This document shows, piece after piece, positions 20,547 to 31,085 of a stretch of DNA of 51,420 nt. The position numbers and the translations under genes are program-made. This stretch comes from Pigoraptor vietnamica (taxonomy: Eukaryota; Opisthokonta; Filasterea): NCBI GenBank assembly GCA_943704525.1, contig CALSCQ010001224.1:1-51420 (forward strand). The letters are read 5' to 3'. Below the pieces are notes generated by a model. It saw only the letters and a program-made list of their open reading frames with translations. It did not search any database and was not told the DNA's origin. Each line of letters starts with the position of its first letter. Position 1 is the first letter of the stretch.

Positions 20547-21849
20547 TTATATGTGTTCACACGCAAACATCTCAACGTCAGTGATTCGGTGCCGTTCCCC
20601 CAAAAAATGGCTGCCCGCGGTTGGCACTACTGCTCGAAGTAAACGACCAGTTCTCGCGAGCGGACGTCAAGTCTTTGACGGTCAGCTCGTAAGATCCAAA
20701 CGCGCACATCGCCCCGGACGGTGTCATGTCAGGGCGGTCGGTCGGCAATCGCCAAAAATTTCCGGCGTCAACGTCGGCTTGCAGGCGTTATGAAGCACAA
20801 AGAGACTCGTCGCCACGGACGATCCGAGGGGGGGATTGTCCGTGAGGTACTCCGTATCGCTTCGGTATGCCCCGAAAAGCGCCATTGATGAACGGAAGAC
20901 GACAATAAGCTTGCACTGCTTCCCGACCCTCCGGTTCTTTGTGGGAATGCGCGCGTGGAAGTCCGAGGGCGCAAACCCGTCCCGCGTCGCCCTGTAGACG
21001 AGGTTCCACGCCCGCCCCTGCGACGGCGGAAACCACGCAAGGAGTTGCGTGCGCTGAGCGCCGTTCAGCAACGTTGTGCCCTCAAACGACGCTGTCGTAA
21101 AGTAGTCCACGCCGAGCTCTCGGAAGAGACGACCGAGCACCTCGTTAATGCCGTTCGTGCTTTTCAGGATATCGTCGTACTTGGAGGGTTGTTGCGTCGT
21201 GCGCTCGTCCACGTCCCCGACGGCGACTTGGATTATCTCGAAGTTGGCCTGGAACCGCCGTAGAGCGTCGATCACCCATTCCCTCTCTTTCAGCATTTCA
21301 AACTTGTCCACGACGCGCATCATGTCGTCGTTGAGACGCTTGATCTCCTCCCACGTCTTGGGGGCGTAGTTCAGCTTATCGCTGGTACAAAAGTGTCCAG
21401 TTAGTGACACGCAAAGCGCTCAGTTTGACAGTACAATTAACGCGCCACCGGCTTACAAATGCACTAGTCAGAGTGCGACGTTCGAAGGCAAGCAGATGTC
21501 ACGCAAATACGCACGTGCACATGAATACAACGCACCTGCCCAGTCCACACCAACACGTATTACGCACACACGCACACGCCAGCCAACACCCACAGCACTT
21601 ACTTGAAGGTATCCACAACGTCGGCATCCAGCGTCCCGTTGAAACGCCATTCTTCCAGCACATCCCTCACGAAGATAACAGCGGCCGTCTCGCTCACCGA
21701 AAACGCGGCCTGTGGACCGCCAGCTTTCCCATCGCCAACGAGTCGTAAGGGTACGAGTATCTCGTGAAACTATCCTTCGCCTCCACCTTGGCGATGATCT
21801 CCCTGTTAACGGTGGAAAGAGCCCGCAGCTTCGCGATGGGTTCGTCCAT
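20547..21849 (-). pseudogene. TLDc-domain protein, copy C (decayed)
   Basis: Recognisable along its full length from MDEPIAKL (21849) to the TDVEMF end (near 20560) but broken at three points. Exon 1 loses one base near 21748-21751, where SYP should continue as LRLV. Exon 2 (from 21381) shifts near 20730-20735 after EIFGDC, and again near 20590-20600 within FFGGTAP. The intron (21382-21602) still has a good GTAAGT donor and CAG acceptor at the family position, so the gene was once normal. The middle of the TLDc domain is intact (AWNLVYRATRDGFAPSDFH). No function is expected. Confidence 0.8.
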
Positions 21850-21900
21850 GTCCGAGCCTGAGGCAACGCCGCAAAAAGGGACGTTCAAGCACTTCACGCT

Positions 21901-21934
21901 GCTTTATCAAGGGCTCTAAAGCCCTTGGCTTTAT
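21901..21934. repeat. 20-bp near-palindrome flanked by 7-bp direct repeats
   Basis: GCTTTAT (21901-21907 and 21928-21934) flanks a 20-bp sequence with arms CAAGGGCT and AGCCCTTG. It is built like the two hAT-like mini-elements but with different ends and only 7 bp duplicated. A related core (CAGGGC...GCCCTTG) at 14871-14891 has no flanking repeat. Confidence 0.5.
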
Positions 21935-22109
21935 GCAATGCTTTGTGCGAATGCGTGAGCCTTGCGCATGTGTGTTCGACCATCTAGATATTCGGTGCAT
22001 TTAATTTGTGTCTGTGGGGAAAACAGCCTAAAATTACGGAACAAGTTCAATAAACAGTGTTGTGCACAACTCAAGTCCTCTTGCAGACAAGTGTTCGGCC
22101 TACATGACT

Positions 22110-22153
22110 GTTAGGCCCAGGGGTACTCACGGGTGAGTACCCCTGGTTAGGCC
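22110..22153. mobile_element. 28-bp hAT-like palindromic mini-element with 8-bp TSD
   Basis: GTTAGGCC lies exactly on both sides (22110-22117 and 22146-22153) of a 28-bp palindrome (22118-22145). Its arms, CAGGGGTACTCACG and GGTGAGTACCCCTG, pair at 13 of 14 positions. The ends match the element at 14833-14858, but the target duplication differs, so these are two independent insertions of one family. The CAGGG start and 8-bp duplication indicate hAT. Confidence 0.78.
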
Positions 22154-22321
22154 CTATGATCCCACACGCAGCGCACGACGTAGGGTCACACACGGACATA
22201 GGGTCACACACGGACGTAGGGTCACAAACGGACGGACGTCTGGGCACAGTGACGCAAAAGCCGCATCAAGCGCATCCACCTGACGCGCTCGCCGCAGTGT
22301 GCGCGTGAGCGAGTGGCGCAC

Positions 22322-25300
22322 ATGGCGTCCTTTCTCGACCTCCCCGTGGACACACTCGGCGACATTGGCGCATTTCTTTACAGCGACGACCGCCGCGCCC
22401 TCTCGCGCGTGTCACGTGGGCTGCGCCGCACGGCCGTGTCTCTGTGGCCGGACGATGTCGCGGTCAGTCTCAAGCGGCGCATTTTGCGCGCCATGGTCCT
22501 GGATGCCGCCTTCTGCGCGCTCGTGCGCAACACCCTCCTCTTCGGTCCCCTTGCGCCGCTCCCGATACACGCGGAGGTGGAAGACTGCTGCAAGAGGGGG
22601 GGGGGTCAGGAAGAAAACAATCGCTTCGGCGGCCAAAGGATTTGCGATCGAGGAGGAATGTCAGGTCTGCGGTGCCCGGGAGTCTTCTTCTGCTCTTACC
22701 GCAACAGCGCGCGAACTGACATGCGTCGCCGGTTTCTATCGTGTCGACGTGATGGGCGTGCGGTCGTTGGAGAGCGTGTCGCAGCTTGCCTCCGTGAACA
22801 CGCTTGTGCTTGAGGGCTGCGGCGTGTCGGACATTGCATGCCTGGGGCAGAGTGAGACGCTCCGGAAGGTCGTATTGTCGCAATGCGATCACATAACGGC
22901 GCTCCCACACATTCCTTTCCTTCAGCGAGCGGAGATTCGCCAGTGCCCTGCGCTGACGTCGGTCGATGCGCTGGCACACGCCCGCGAAGTCGTCTTAGAA
23001 GAGTGCGAGGGCGTGTGCGATGTGAGTGCACTCGCCGGTGTGCACGCCGTTACGCTCGAGCGCCGCAATTGTCTTACGGACGTATCGGCGCTTTTTTTGG
23101 GCCGCGTGCATTCGCTGGTGCTGTACGCGGTGGTGATCGCGCCACTGCCGGAGGGCGCGCGCGTTCACTCGCTCACGCTGGTTGGGGTGCGCGTGTTACG
23201 GGGACAGCGACTGCCTCAAGAAGAGCATCCTTTCATTTCTTCGCAGCGGACGGGGTATGAGAGCGTGGACCTTGCGCGTCTCTCGGTCACGTCGCTGTCG
23301 CTGTGCAACCGTCCGCTTACGCCATACGAAGGCCTGGGTGGTGTGCCAAGCTGCTACGATAATTACGCGCCGCGGCACGGCTTTGACGCCATTGCGGCGA
23401 CTATGACGTCGGTTCGCCTCGTTGTTAAATGCTCTTTTGATCTCTCGTGGGCATGCCACCTGTCCAAGGTTGTCATTGAAATCGATCGGCGGTACATGTC
23501 TGAGCTGTCGCTGGCGCCGCTGGCGAACGTGCGGTATGTGACTGTGCGTGGGTGCGGCGAATCGTTGTACGGACTGCTCGCTGCTGTCGCCCGTGTCATG
23601 CAGGAGGCGCCCGCCGACGTGCGCGTGCAACGGCACGGGTGTGGCGCACTCGCCGGCCGCCGGTGGTCCATCGGCTGCAGAGGCGACCGTTTCCGGGACG
23701 GGAGTTACGCGAGCGCCGTCCTCGGCGCCATCGCATCGTTTCCGACGGACGAAGAGGTGGTGTACTGCGGGCTGAGGTCGCTGGCGAAGATGATTGCGCC
23801 CAACTTCAAATTGCAAAGTAACCAGTGCGACCCAGCGTGGGTGGCGGTCGCCCACGCGTGCCTTGGCAGGGACGGGCTGCCGCCGGCGTGCGTAGCGGCG
23901 GCGCTTTCGCTGCTCTTTGACGCGGCCGTAAGCACGTACTGTAGACGGGCGGATGATGGTACGCAAGAAGTGCGCGACGCCCTTCCTCTGGACGAGTTGG
24001 CTCGCGCGGCCGTTCGTGCTGCACGCGCGTGGCCGGATCACGTGGCCGTCCTGGAGGCTGCGGCGCAAACATTCGAATTCTGCGCGTCGATGCCGCGTCT
24101 CGCCGGACGGCAAAGGGCGACGATAGATGGTCGATATCTTCCCTTGTGGGTGATCCAATCTAACAACGTCACGGTGTTCCCCGAAGTCGCTGCAAATATG
24201 CTCCAGGAACGCTCGTGGGTGTCGACTGCTGTGGACGTGGCGCTTGCACTCGCGCAACGCTGTCCCCTCGACCGCCGCGTGCCTTCGGTGCAACTCCCGA
24301 TGAATCTCCTTGCGGCTATATCGCACATCGACCGCAGTTGTGCTCGTATACTGGTGGAGGCCGGTGTGCTTGACATGCTGCTGGAGCGTGCCGCCACGTG
24401 GCGGGACAGCCCTTCCATACTTGCGGACAACTCGTGGATTGGTCCTCTCGCTAGACTCGCGCAGTACGCGTCCGACGACGCAGACACCCACGCGCCCGCA
24501 CTCGTGCCGGCCAATGCGCTGCTGGACGTGGCGCGGCAGCAGTCACAGCGGGTCATCAGTGGCATCGGCTATTCCGAATTGCTGGAGCTGCTACTCGCCG
24601 GAGAGTCCCCATTTCCGTTGCGAGAGCGCGTTGGCAGCCATGTGGACGAGTCGCGAGAAGAGGGCCTCGTTTTGCGCGCCATGAATCGCCACCGCTTCGA
24701 CTACGATCTTGAGGTGGCTTCCGCTCGCGCCTTTCACAGGCGTGTGCCCGCCGTTGTTACTAGACTGTCCTCGTACGTCGCGCGTAGCCCTCACCTAGAC
24801 TGGCATTGCGCGCTAGAAATGATTTCGCTGGAGGAAAGTGCCACTGCGATCGGCCGTGCGGGCGGTGGCTTTGCGTTCCTATCGGCGGTTATAAGGGCCT
24901 CGCTCTCCCACGGGTGCGACGGGAAAAACGCGGAGCTTGAACGCAAACACCTCTGCAAACTTGCGGAGGGCCTCTGCGTGCTCGTCGCGTCCGGTGAGGA
25001 TGGAGGGTGTACGGACGCAGTGGACATGGCGCTGGAGAACTGCGTTGCGTGCCTTAGGATGGAGCGGTTGTGGGATGCTGACCTTCGGTCGTGCCTCCAT
25101 GGCATTGCGCGCGCGGCGTATCTGTTGCTTTTTGCGAAGTGCCGGCCAGATCGCGATTCTGCGGCGCCCGCAACCCTCTGCGCCCTGGCGGCGATGGCGG
25201 CGTTGGGACTGAATGCATTGGAGCCGGAATCAACGGGAACGATGAAGTTAATAGTGCTTGGCGGTTCGCGCGTTGTTGCGACGCCAGAGTCTGTGAATTT

Positions 25301-25763
25301 GCGTGAGCTTTTCGTGTCGGTTGAGGCGATCGCGGAATACTCGGCGTGCGAGGGTGTGCGCGCAAGCGGAGCCCTGCTCTCGCAAACGGCTCGGTTGGTT
25401 TATCCCGGCGTGTACGAAAGGCTGAAGGATCGGAAAGAGGGCGGGCACCGAGTGGCCATCCTCGACGGTACCGCTGGGTCAGAGGTTCGCGTCGCGCGCT
25501 CCTTGCTCACGGTCGTCGCGAGGGGCGGGCTACAGTTGGCTGCTGCCCAGAGGAAGGAGCTGCGGCGCCATCACGACAGCTTCATTGCTACGGCAACCAT
25601 CCTTGCGCTGTGCTCGATGGACGGCCAGCAACGCGCGTCGGTCGTCGAGGATGCTTCACACACGGTGCACGTGTTGCGTCGGTTGTGCGCTGCGGTCACA
25701 TTGGTCGATGCGCAGGCGGCGGATGCCGCACTGGACGAGCTTCAAAAGTTGCTTGCACTGTAA
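22322..25763 (+). CDS. Large F-box / LRR / helical-repeat protein with a frameshift
   Basis: About 1,146 residues if one base is discounted. MASFLDLPVDTLGDIGAFLY at 22322 begins an F-box; this frame is closed soon after a run of ten G (22596-22605), while the +1 frame is open from there to 25763. The second part has LRRs like those of the smaller paralogues (about residues 150-300: VNTLVLEGCGVSDIACLGQS, then DVSALAGVHAVTL) and then about 800 residues of alpha-helical, armadillo-like character. No ATG exists upstream in the second frame, so the F-box must be joined by a length change in the G-run (sequencing or true), or by frameshifting. Intronless. It is probably an SCF adaptor by architecture; the helical part is unrecognised. 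Confidence 0.7.
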
Positions 25764-26104
25764 TACAATATGGTATGCGGCGGGTGTTGGGAGTTTGTTC
25801 AATGGAACGCGCATGCACCAATACACAGTGTGTGCGGCGCAGGCATTTGGTGGCAGGCACCCGGCGGTGAGTGTTTTAAGCATTGTCGGCACCTGGTTCC
25901 GCGGGCTGAGTGAGTGGCCTTCAGTACTTAGCCACTTGAAGATTTCATTCAATTTCAACAGAGAAAACAGTTTCATTTTGCTGGACAGTCAAATTATTTG
26001 GCCGCGGACACTCCGCTAAAACTGACGTGCACCTGTCACTGAAAACGTGCTCTTCGCGCACGCGCCAACCGTGTCCATAACCCGCTTTTGCCGTGTGTGC
26101 TGTC
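25764..26104. other. Spacer before the glycosyltransferase gene
   Basis: Contains the F-box gene trailer and glycosyltransferase upstream region. No feature recognised. Confidence 0.4.
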
Positions 26105-28942
26105 ATGGAGCTCCTTCGGTCACTGAAATGCGCGCTCTTGCTGCTGGGCGCCACGTGCTGGCTGTATGTTGTGTTTGCGTTTATCCGCGCGCCAGCGATT
26201 CACGGCGCACTGGGTTCGCTCGGCACGGTATTCCCGCAATCCGCGGCGAGGCCGGGCGTTGATGTCCTTCGTAATGACGCCTTTGACGAATTACATCGAG
26301 CGAAGGCGGGGGACAAGAAGCGCGCGGATGGTGCGGCCGACCTGCAACTGGCCCTGCGACGGCCTTTACACGCTCACAGACTCAGAGTTGCCGATGTGGA
26401 AACTGACGCGACTAGCCGTCCGTGGCGATCGCTCGACGAGACAATGGAGGAGGTTATCAAGTTCGTCGACGACAAGGCGATGGCGGCGGGCAGAGGGCTC
26501 GAGGGGATGCGCGTGTGCTTCGTAGCGGCTGCCGTCGCGGGCCCGACAGCCTATGGCGGTCTCGGACAGGCCGTTCGGCGGCAAGCCGTGCTGTACGCCG
26601 AGCAGGGCGCGAACGTGGACATTGCGTACACCGGAGGGTGCGCCGCACCTTACAACCACACGCACTGGGAGGCAGAATTCGCGCGCATGGGGATCACGTT
26701 CATCCCTGTGCCGCGATCGGCGCCGAACGACACGTACGGGACCGATCTCATGCAGCGGGCATACGACGTGTACCTCTGGATGCGCCGTCGCCACTCGCAG
26801 GACGGCGTCAACTACGATCTCGTCGTGTTGCACGACTTGCAAGGTCACGGGCTGTACGTGCAGCACGCACAGCGAGCGGGCATTGCGTTCGCGAACTGGG
26901 CCATTGTGACCCACGCGCACAGCTCTCTGCGACTGGCCGACTACTTCAACGCGCGCATGCTCAAAGGCGATTCGGAGCTGGTCACGTACGCGATGGAGCG
27001 ACTCACCGTCGAAATGGCGGATGTGGCCCTGTCGCCGTCCGAGTTCTACTACGCGTGGATGCAAACCAAGGGATACGATCTCAGCCCTGCGCACGTGTGG
27101 ATGCGGCGGTGGACGGTGCAGCTCCTCACGCCACACGAGAGCACGAACGCGCCGCGCGTGTTCGACAACATTGCCCGGTACGGTCAGCACGTCATCTCGC
27201 GAAAGTTCGGCTACTTCGGGCGAATGGACCGCCTCAAGGGCCTGCTCACGCTGCTCGATGCGCTGGACCACCTCGTCGCGCACGCGTCGGCATTTGGCGA
27301 GAACTCGCTGCCGAAGGAGGTCCTGTTCGTGGGCGACTCCGCCGAGCTTGTCGTCGACGGCTACTCCATTCAGGCCGCCGTGTACGTCAACGTGCGAAGG
27401 AGGAAAGGGAATTGGCCGTTTTCCGTGAAATTCGAGGACGGCATGAAGTCTGCCGACGCCGTTCGAAAGTTCGTCACCGAGAACTACATCGTCGTGAACC
27501 CAACCAACTGCGACGTGGCGTCGACTGTTACGCTCGAACTCTTGAGCGCCGGCGTCCCCGTGATCGTAACGAACGCGTGCGCGATTCCAGAGCTCGTCGG
27601 CGACAAGAACATGTTCGACGAGTGGTCGTTTGGGCGCGGTGAGCACCTCGAACTCGCGCATCTCATGCGCAAGGCGATGAGGTACGGCGTGCCTGTGAAC
27701 CGCCCTCACTTCAACAACGCACTCTTAGCGAAGCTATACGTCGCCGTCGCGAAAGCCGCCGTTCACTACGCCCGCGAGCGCAACGTAACGGCGGAGGCTC
27801 TGCAGAGGAAGCAGGAGGACGGGGACGGCGGCGCCACGGGCGAGTGTCCGCTGACCATCGGGGTTGCCACACGTGACCGCCCGGACTACTTGCAGGAGCT
27901 CCTCGAGAGCTTGGTTGCGCAGACGTGGTACCCGCCTGGCACCGAGCTGCTGATCATCGACGTGGCGTCAGTGAATGCGACGGATGTCGAACGCGCGGTC
28001 GACTCATTCCGGGGCGCGCTTGCTACCAGGCGGGTCGCCACGCGGTTCGCGCGGTGGGAGCGACCCGCGCACATTTCGGTCGCGCGCAATGCCATTATGA
28101 CTGACGCCGCCGGCACCTTCATCCTGTTTATCGACGACGACGACATTGCTGCGCCGCACATGGTTGAATGGATGTATAGGGCGGCGGTTCGCGGTGCCGA
28201 CGTCGTGACGGGATTCGCGCGAAACTTTGAGGACGGCAGTAACGGTCGTGTGCAGAAGCACGTGTCGCTATCTGTTGGCGCGGCCCACGAGAGCACGCTC
28301 TTCGTTCACCACACGGGCAAGTCCAACGTCCTCGTGCGGGCGCAGACGCTGCGCGAGGTTGGCGGCTGCACGCTCGACGACTTCTCGGCGCCGACGCCCT
28401 TTGTCGATTGGGACATGTACGACAAACTGCTGGCGCACGGGGCGCGCGTCTTCGTCGTCCCCGAGGTGACCTTCCTTTACCGCATGCGGAGTCGCAACAC
28501 CATATTCTACGGGTCCGTCGGCAAGCAAGATCTCACGCACTTTGCCCACGCAAAGCGTGCACAGAGCGTGTGCGACATGTACGGCATTCCGCAGCACGCG
28601 TGCGCCGGGATAACGGCGGCGATGCAAGAGCTTGCACGACCTGGCGCCGGGCGCAGCTTCCAAACGGGCAATCGCCGCGAGAAAGAGGCGGCGTGTCAGT
28701 GCCAGTGTCCAAATCCGCAGCCGAACGCACCGAGCTTTGCCTCGTCCAAGGCCTCGCCGTCGTCCGTACCTCAGTCGCCGTCGTCGGTCGGTACTTTCCG
28801 TTCACCGTCGTCGGTACCTTCGCCGTCGTCGGTCGGTACTTTCCGTTCGCCGTCGTCGGTCCTTTTGCCGTCGTCTGCACCTTCCACGGGCTCCGCATCG
28901 ACGACTACGGCGAATGTCGCGAGCGAACAAGCGGGCGACTGA
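26105..28942 (+). CDS. Fused GT4-GT2 glycosyltransferase, type II membrane protein
   Basis: Intronless, 945 residues. Residues about 5-25 are a hydrophobic signal anchor (LKCALLLLGATCWLYVVFAF), so it probably sits in the Golgi or ER with a luminal catalytic part. Residues about 135-560 form a GT-B fold, family GT4: AYGGLGQAVRRQ at the start, then NPTNCDVASTVTLELLSAGV and PVIVTNACAIPELV as the donor site. Residues about 580-830 form a GT-A fold, family GT2: LTIGVATRDRPDYLQELLES, ARNAIMTDAAGTFILFIDDD with the metal-binding Asp cluster near residue 677. Two catalytic domains suggest stepwise addition of two sugars. The last 100 residues are Ser/Pro-rich with a repeated SPSSVGTFR unit. Start chosen at ATG 26105 because the hydrophobic anchor follows directly. 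Acceptor and sugars are unknown. Confidence 0.85.
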   Translation: MELLRSLKCALLLLGATCWLYVVFAFIRAPAIHGALGSLGTVFPQSAARPGVDVLRNDAFDELHRAKAGDKKRADGAADLQLALRRPLHAHRLRVADVETDATSRPWRSLDETMEEVIKFVDDKAMAAGRGLEGMRVCFVAAAVAGPTAYGGLGQAVRRQAVLYAEQGANVDIAYTGGCAAPYNHTHWEAEFARMGITFIPVPRSAPNDTYGTDLMQRAYDVYLWMRRRHSQDGVNYDLVVLHDLQGHGLYVQHAQRAGIAFANWAIVTHAHSSLRLADYFNARMLKGDSELVTYAMERLTVEMADVALSPSEFYYAWMQTKGYDLSPAHVWMRRWTVQLLTPHESTNAPRVFDNIARYGQHVISRKFGYFGRMDRLKGLLTLLDALDHLVAHASAFGENSLPKEVLFVGDSAELVVDGYSIQAAVYVNVRRRKGNWPFSVKFEDGMKSADAVRKFVTENYIVVNPTNCDVASTVTLELLSAGVPVIVTNACAIPELVGDKNMFDEWSFGRGEHLELAHLMRKAMRYGVPVNRPHFNNALLAKLYVAVAKAAVHYARERNVTAEALQRKQEDGDGGATGECPLTIGVATRDRPDYLQELLESLVAQTWYPPGTELLIIDVASVNATDVERAVDSFRGALATRRVATRFARWERPAHISVARNAIMTDAAGTFILFIDDDDIAAPHMVEWMYRAAVRGADVVTGFARNFEDGSNGRVQKHVSLSVGAAHESTLFVHHTGKSNVLVRAQTLREVGGCTLDDFSAPTPFVDWDMYDKLLAHGARVFVVPEVTFLYRMRSRNTIFYGSVGKQDLTHFAHAKRAQSVCDMYGIPQHACAGITAAMQELARPGAGRSFQTGNRREKEAACQCQCPNPQPNAPSFASSKASPSSVPQSPSSVGTFRSPSSVPSPSSVGTFRSPSSVLLPSSAPSTGSASTTTANVASEQAGD
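28764..28866 (+). repeat. Coding minisatellite in glycosyltransferase tail
   Basis: A CCGTCGTCGGT-based unit of about 24-45 bp is repeated, encoding SPSSV and SPSSVGTFR blocks. The repeat keeps frame. Confidence 0.8.
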
Positions 28943-29648
28943 ACGCGGGCTGTGCACCACGTGGATCAGCCGGAGGCTGCGTGGATCGCGCCACGAACAA
29001 TGACAACTGAAGCGACGTCCAAGAGGCTCTCAACGAAATCTGACAAAGGTAAACGCTGCTATCGGTGTGTGCAGGAATGTGCTTGCGTCGCGTCAGTCCA
29101 GATAGAATGGTCCAATTGGGCACACACACGCAAAGGTAACATGTGCGCGTTTGTTACTAGGTGAGCCTTCGAACGGCGCGAAAGGGGAACACCAGGTCCA
29201 CCGTCCCTGTCCCGAGAGAGATGCCTCGCAAGACGTTTTCTTTCTCATAAATTATATCTCGGAAGAGAATGTTTGAAGAGCATGCTTCTCCCCTAAGTCG
29301 TGATGTGTTTACCCCTTTGTGTCATGTGATGTGTTGATCGGCAAGAGATCCCCCCGGAGTCAGCCCCTTCGTTTGAAAATAAGAAAAGTTTTAATCAGAC
29401 GCTTCCCGCCAATGGTGAAGCGGAGGAAAGTGCAGACCGGCTGCTGCCCGCATCTGCGGTAGTAATTGTACAACGTTCGTGGGGGAGGGAGGGCATATTA
29501 GACAAGAGCAATAACGCAACGCGACGCGAGGCGAGGCGACGCGCGTGAAACGCAGACGCAGAGACGCGAGGAAAGCGAGCGAGGTATAAACAGAAGTCGA
29601 AGGGAAGGAAAAGAAACGACGACGTCCACGCGGCGACTTGTCTCCCGT
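28943..29648. other. Convergent 3' spacer between glycosyltransferase and HSF-A
   Basis: Three-prime flanks of two convergent genes, including a GCGACGCGAGGCG-rich stretch at 29518-29545. No gene recognised. Confidence 0.4.
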
Positions 29649-29802
29649 TCAGGGAAGCGAGAGCGTGTTGTTGTCGCCGAGCACGTCGACGGACGAGTGC
29701 TCGTCGTAGTCCGAGAAGGACACGACGTCGACTTGGACGTTGCTGCCCGTCGAGCCAAAGTTGCCGAAGTTGCCGGGGACGGCGTCAAAGCCGAACATGG
29801 AC

Positions 29803-29835
<33 letters not shown>

Positions 29836-31085
29836 GGCTGCTGGGCCGCGGGGGCGTAGGGGCGCCACTCGTCAAAGGACGTGAAGTCCACGGGCGACTC
29901 CGAGCGCGGGCGCTTGGCTGCGTGAGACGAATTGGTTAGCGCAGCTGTATGAAGCAAAGCGAAGCGAGGAACAAGAAACGCCCCAGGTGACACAAGCGAC
30001 GCTGCACATGCCGACACTCACCCATGCGCTCGCCGTTGGCCGTCTGGTTGAGCGCGGCCGCACGTGCCATGGGAATCTGGCTCGCGCCCTGGATCGAGGG
30101 GAGGTGAGGCGCACCGGCCGACGCGACGTCGTCAGCGATGCCGTACATGTTGCGGTTGAGCGAGGGGGCGTAGACGGCGGCGAGGAAGCGCATCATCTTC
30201 TGCGTCTGGATCTCGTTGCTCTTGAGGCGCTGCTGGGTCTCCTGCGAGAGCGCCTGCATGGCCTGCGAATACAAAGGAGAGGAAGGGTGAGCATGGGTGC
30301 GTGGAGATGACAACCGAACGCACGCACGCGCACACACACACACGCACACACACACACACACACATACACATAAGAACACTCACACTTAGGTCGGCCGCGA
30401 AGCGCTCGATCGTGTGGATGAGCTGCTGGCGCGTGGCCTCCATGTCGCGCAAGCACTCCTCCTTCAGGCGCTCGACCTCTTCGTTGGGCACGCGGCGCTC
30501 CTCGACGACGCTGCCGGGCGTCTTGCGCCGGACGTTCGCGAGGAGGTCGAGGCGGTTGCGGACAAAGTTGGGGTTCTGGAACTCCCAGTCCGTGTTCTCG
30601 GGGGCGCCGGGGTGCGCAGGGTTGATGACCTTGTGGAAGCCGTACATGTTGAGCTGGCGCACGAACGATGAGAAGTTGTTGTGCTTGAAGAAGCGGGGGA
30701 GCACGTTCCTCGCGACTGCGGGGCGAGTCAAGTCAGCACGGCGTGGAAAACAAAAGATCGGGCGAGGGAGGGTGCAAATCATGCGCAATCGACGAGGAAA
30801 CGCGGGATAACTCACGTGCGTCGGGGTCGTACACGAGGATGCTGTCGCCCATTGGGCTCCATCCAATGACGTCGGCGCACTCTTGATCCTCCACCATCCT
30901 GCGAAACAAATTGAGAGGGGTGTTAAAAAGGCGCACGCGCATCGAAAGGACCAAAAGGAACTGCGGGAAGGGAAGGGGAAGGGAAGAATCGCACGGCGAT
31001 TATTTTGCGCTGTGCAAATACACAAAACAACTCACTTGAGGAGCTTCTGCAGAAACGCGGGGGCGCAGGCGAGGACGTCCGACAT
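29649..31085 (-). CDS. Heat-shock transcription factor (HSF-A)
   Basis: Five exons (minus): 31036-31085, 30816-30898, 30384-30715, 30022-30262, 29649-29917; 324 residues. The DNA-binding domain is textbook [56 protein letters not shown] (residues about 9-105). A Leu/Gln heptad region follows (oligomerisation domain, about 130-200). The C-terminus has about nine Gln in a row and an acidic segment with Phe and Asp ([12 protein letters not shown]) typical of activation domains. It binds heat-shock elements as a trimer and activates chaperone genes. A TATA element at 31181-31192 and a motif shared with the histone promoter at 31492-31509 lie upstream. Confidence 0.94.
29805..29835 (-). repeat. 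CAG repeat encoding polyglutamine in HSF-A
   Basis: About nine CTG units on the plus strand are CAG on the coding strand and give a Gln tract in the activation region. Confidence 0.9.
30318..30372 (-). repeat. (GT)n microsatellite in HSF-A intron 3
   Basis: GT on the sense strand, starting about 13 nt after the GTGAGT donor at 30383. Confidence 0.92.

Larger units (their letters stand above)
21850..22321. other. Spacer upstream of TLDc C and the large F-box gene
   Basis: Holds the two palindromic mini-elements listed separately and a short repeat (TAGGGTCACA...CGGACG) iterated three times at about 22182-22235. Divergent upstream region of the minus-strand TLDc C and the plus-strand large F-box gene. 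Confidence 0.5.

Noticed and set aside
22299-22600. Upstream extension of the large F-box gene in the second frame
   Set aside because: It begins at GTG and its translation is a shadow of the F-box frame; composition is atypical and there is no ATG.
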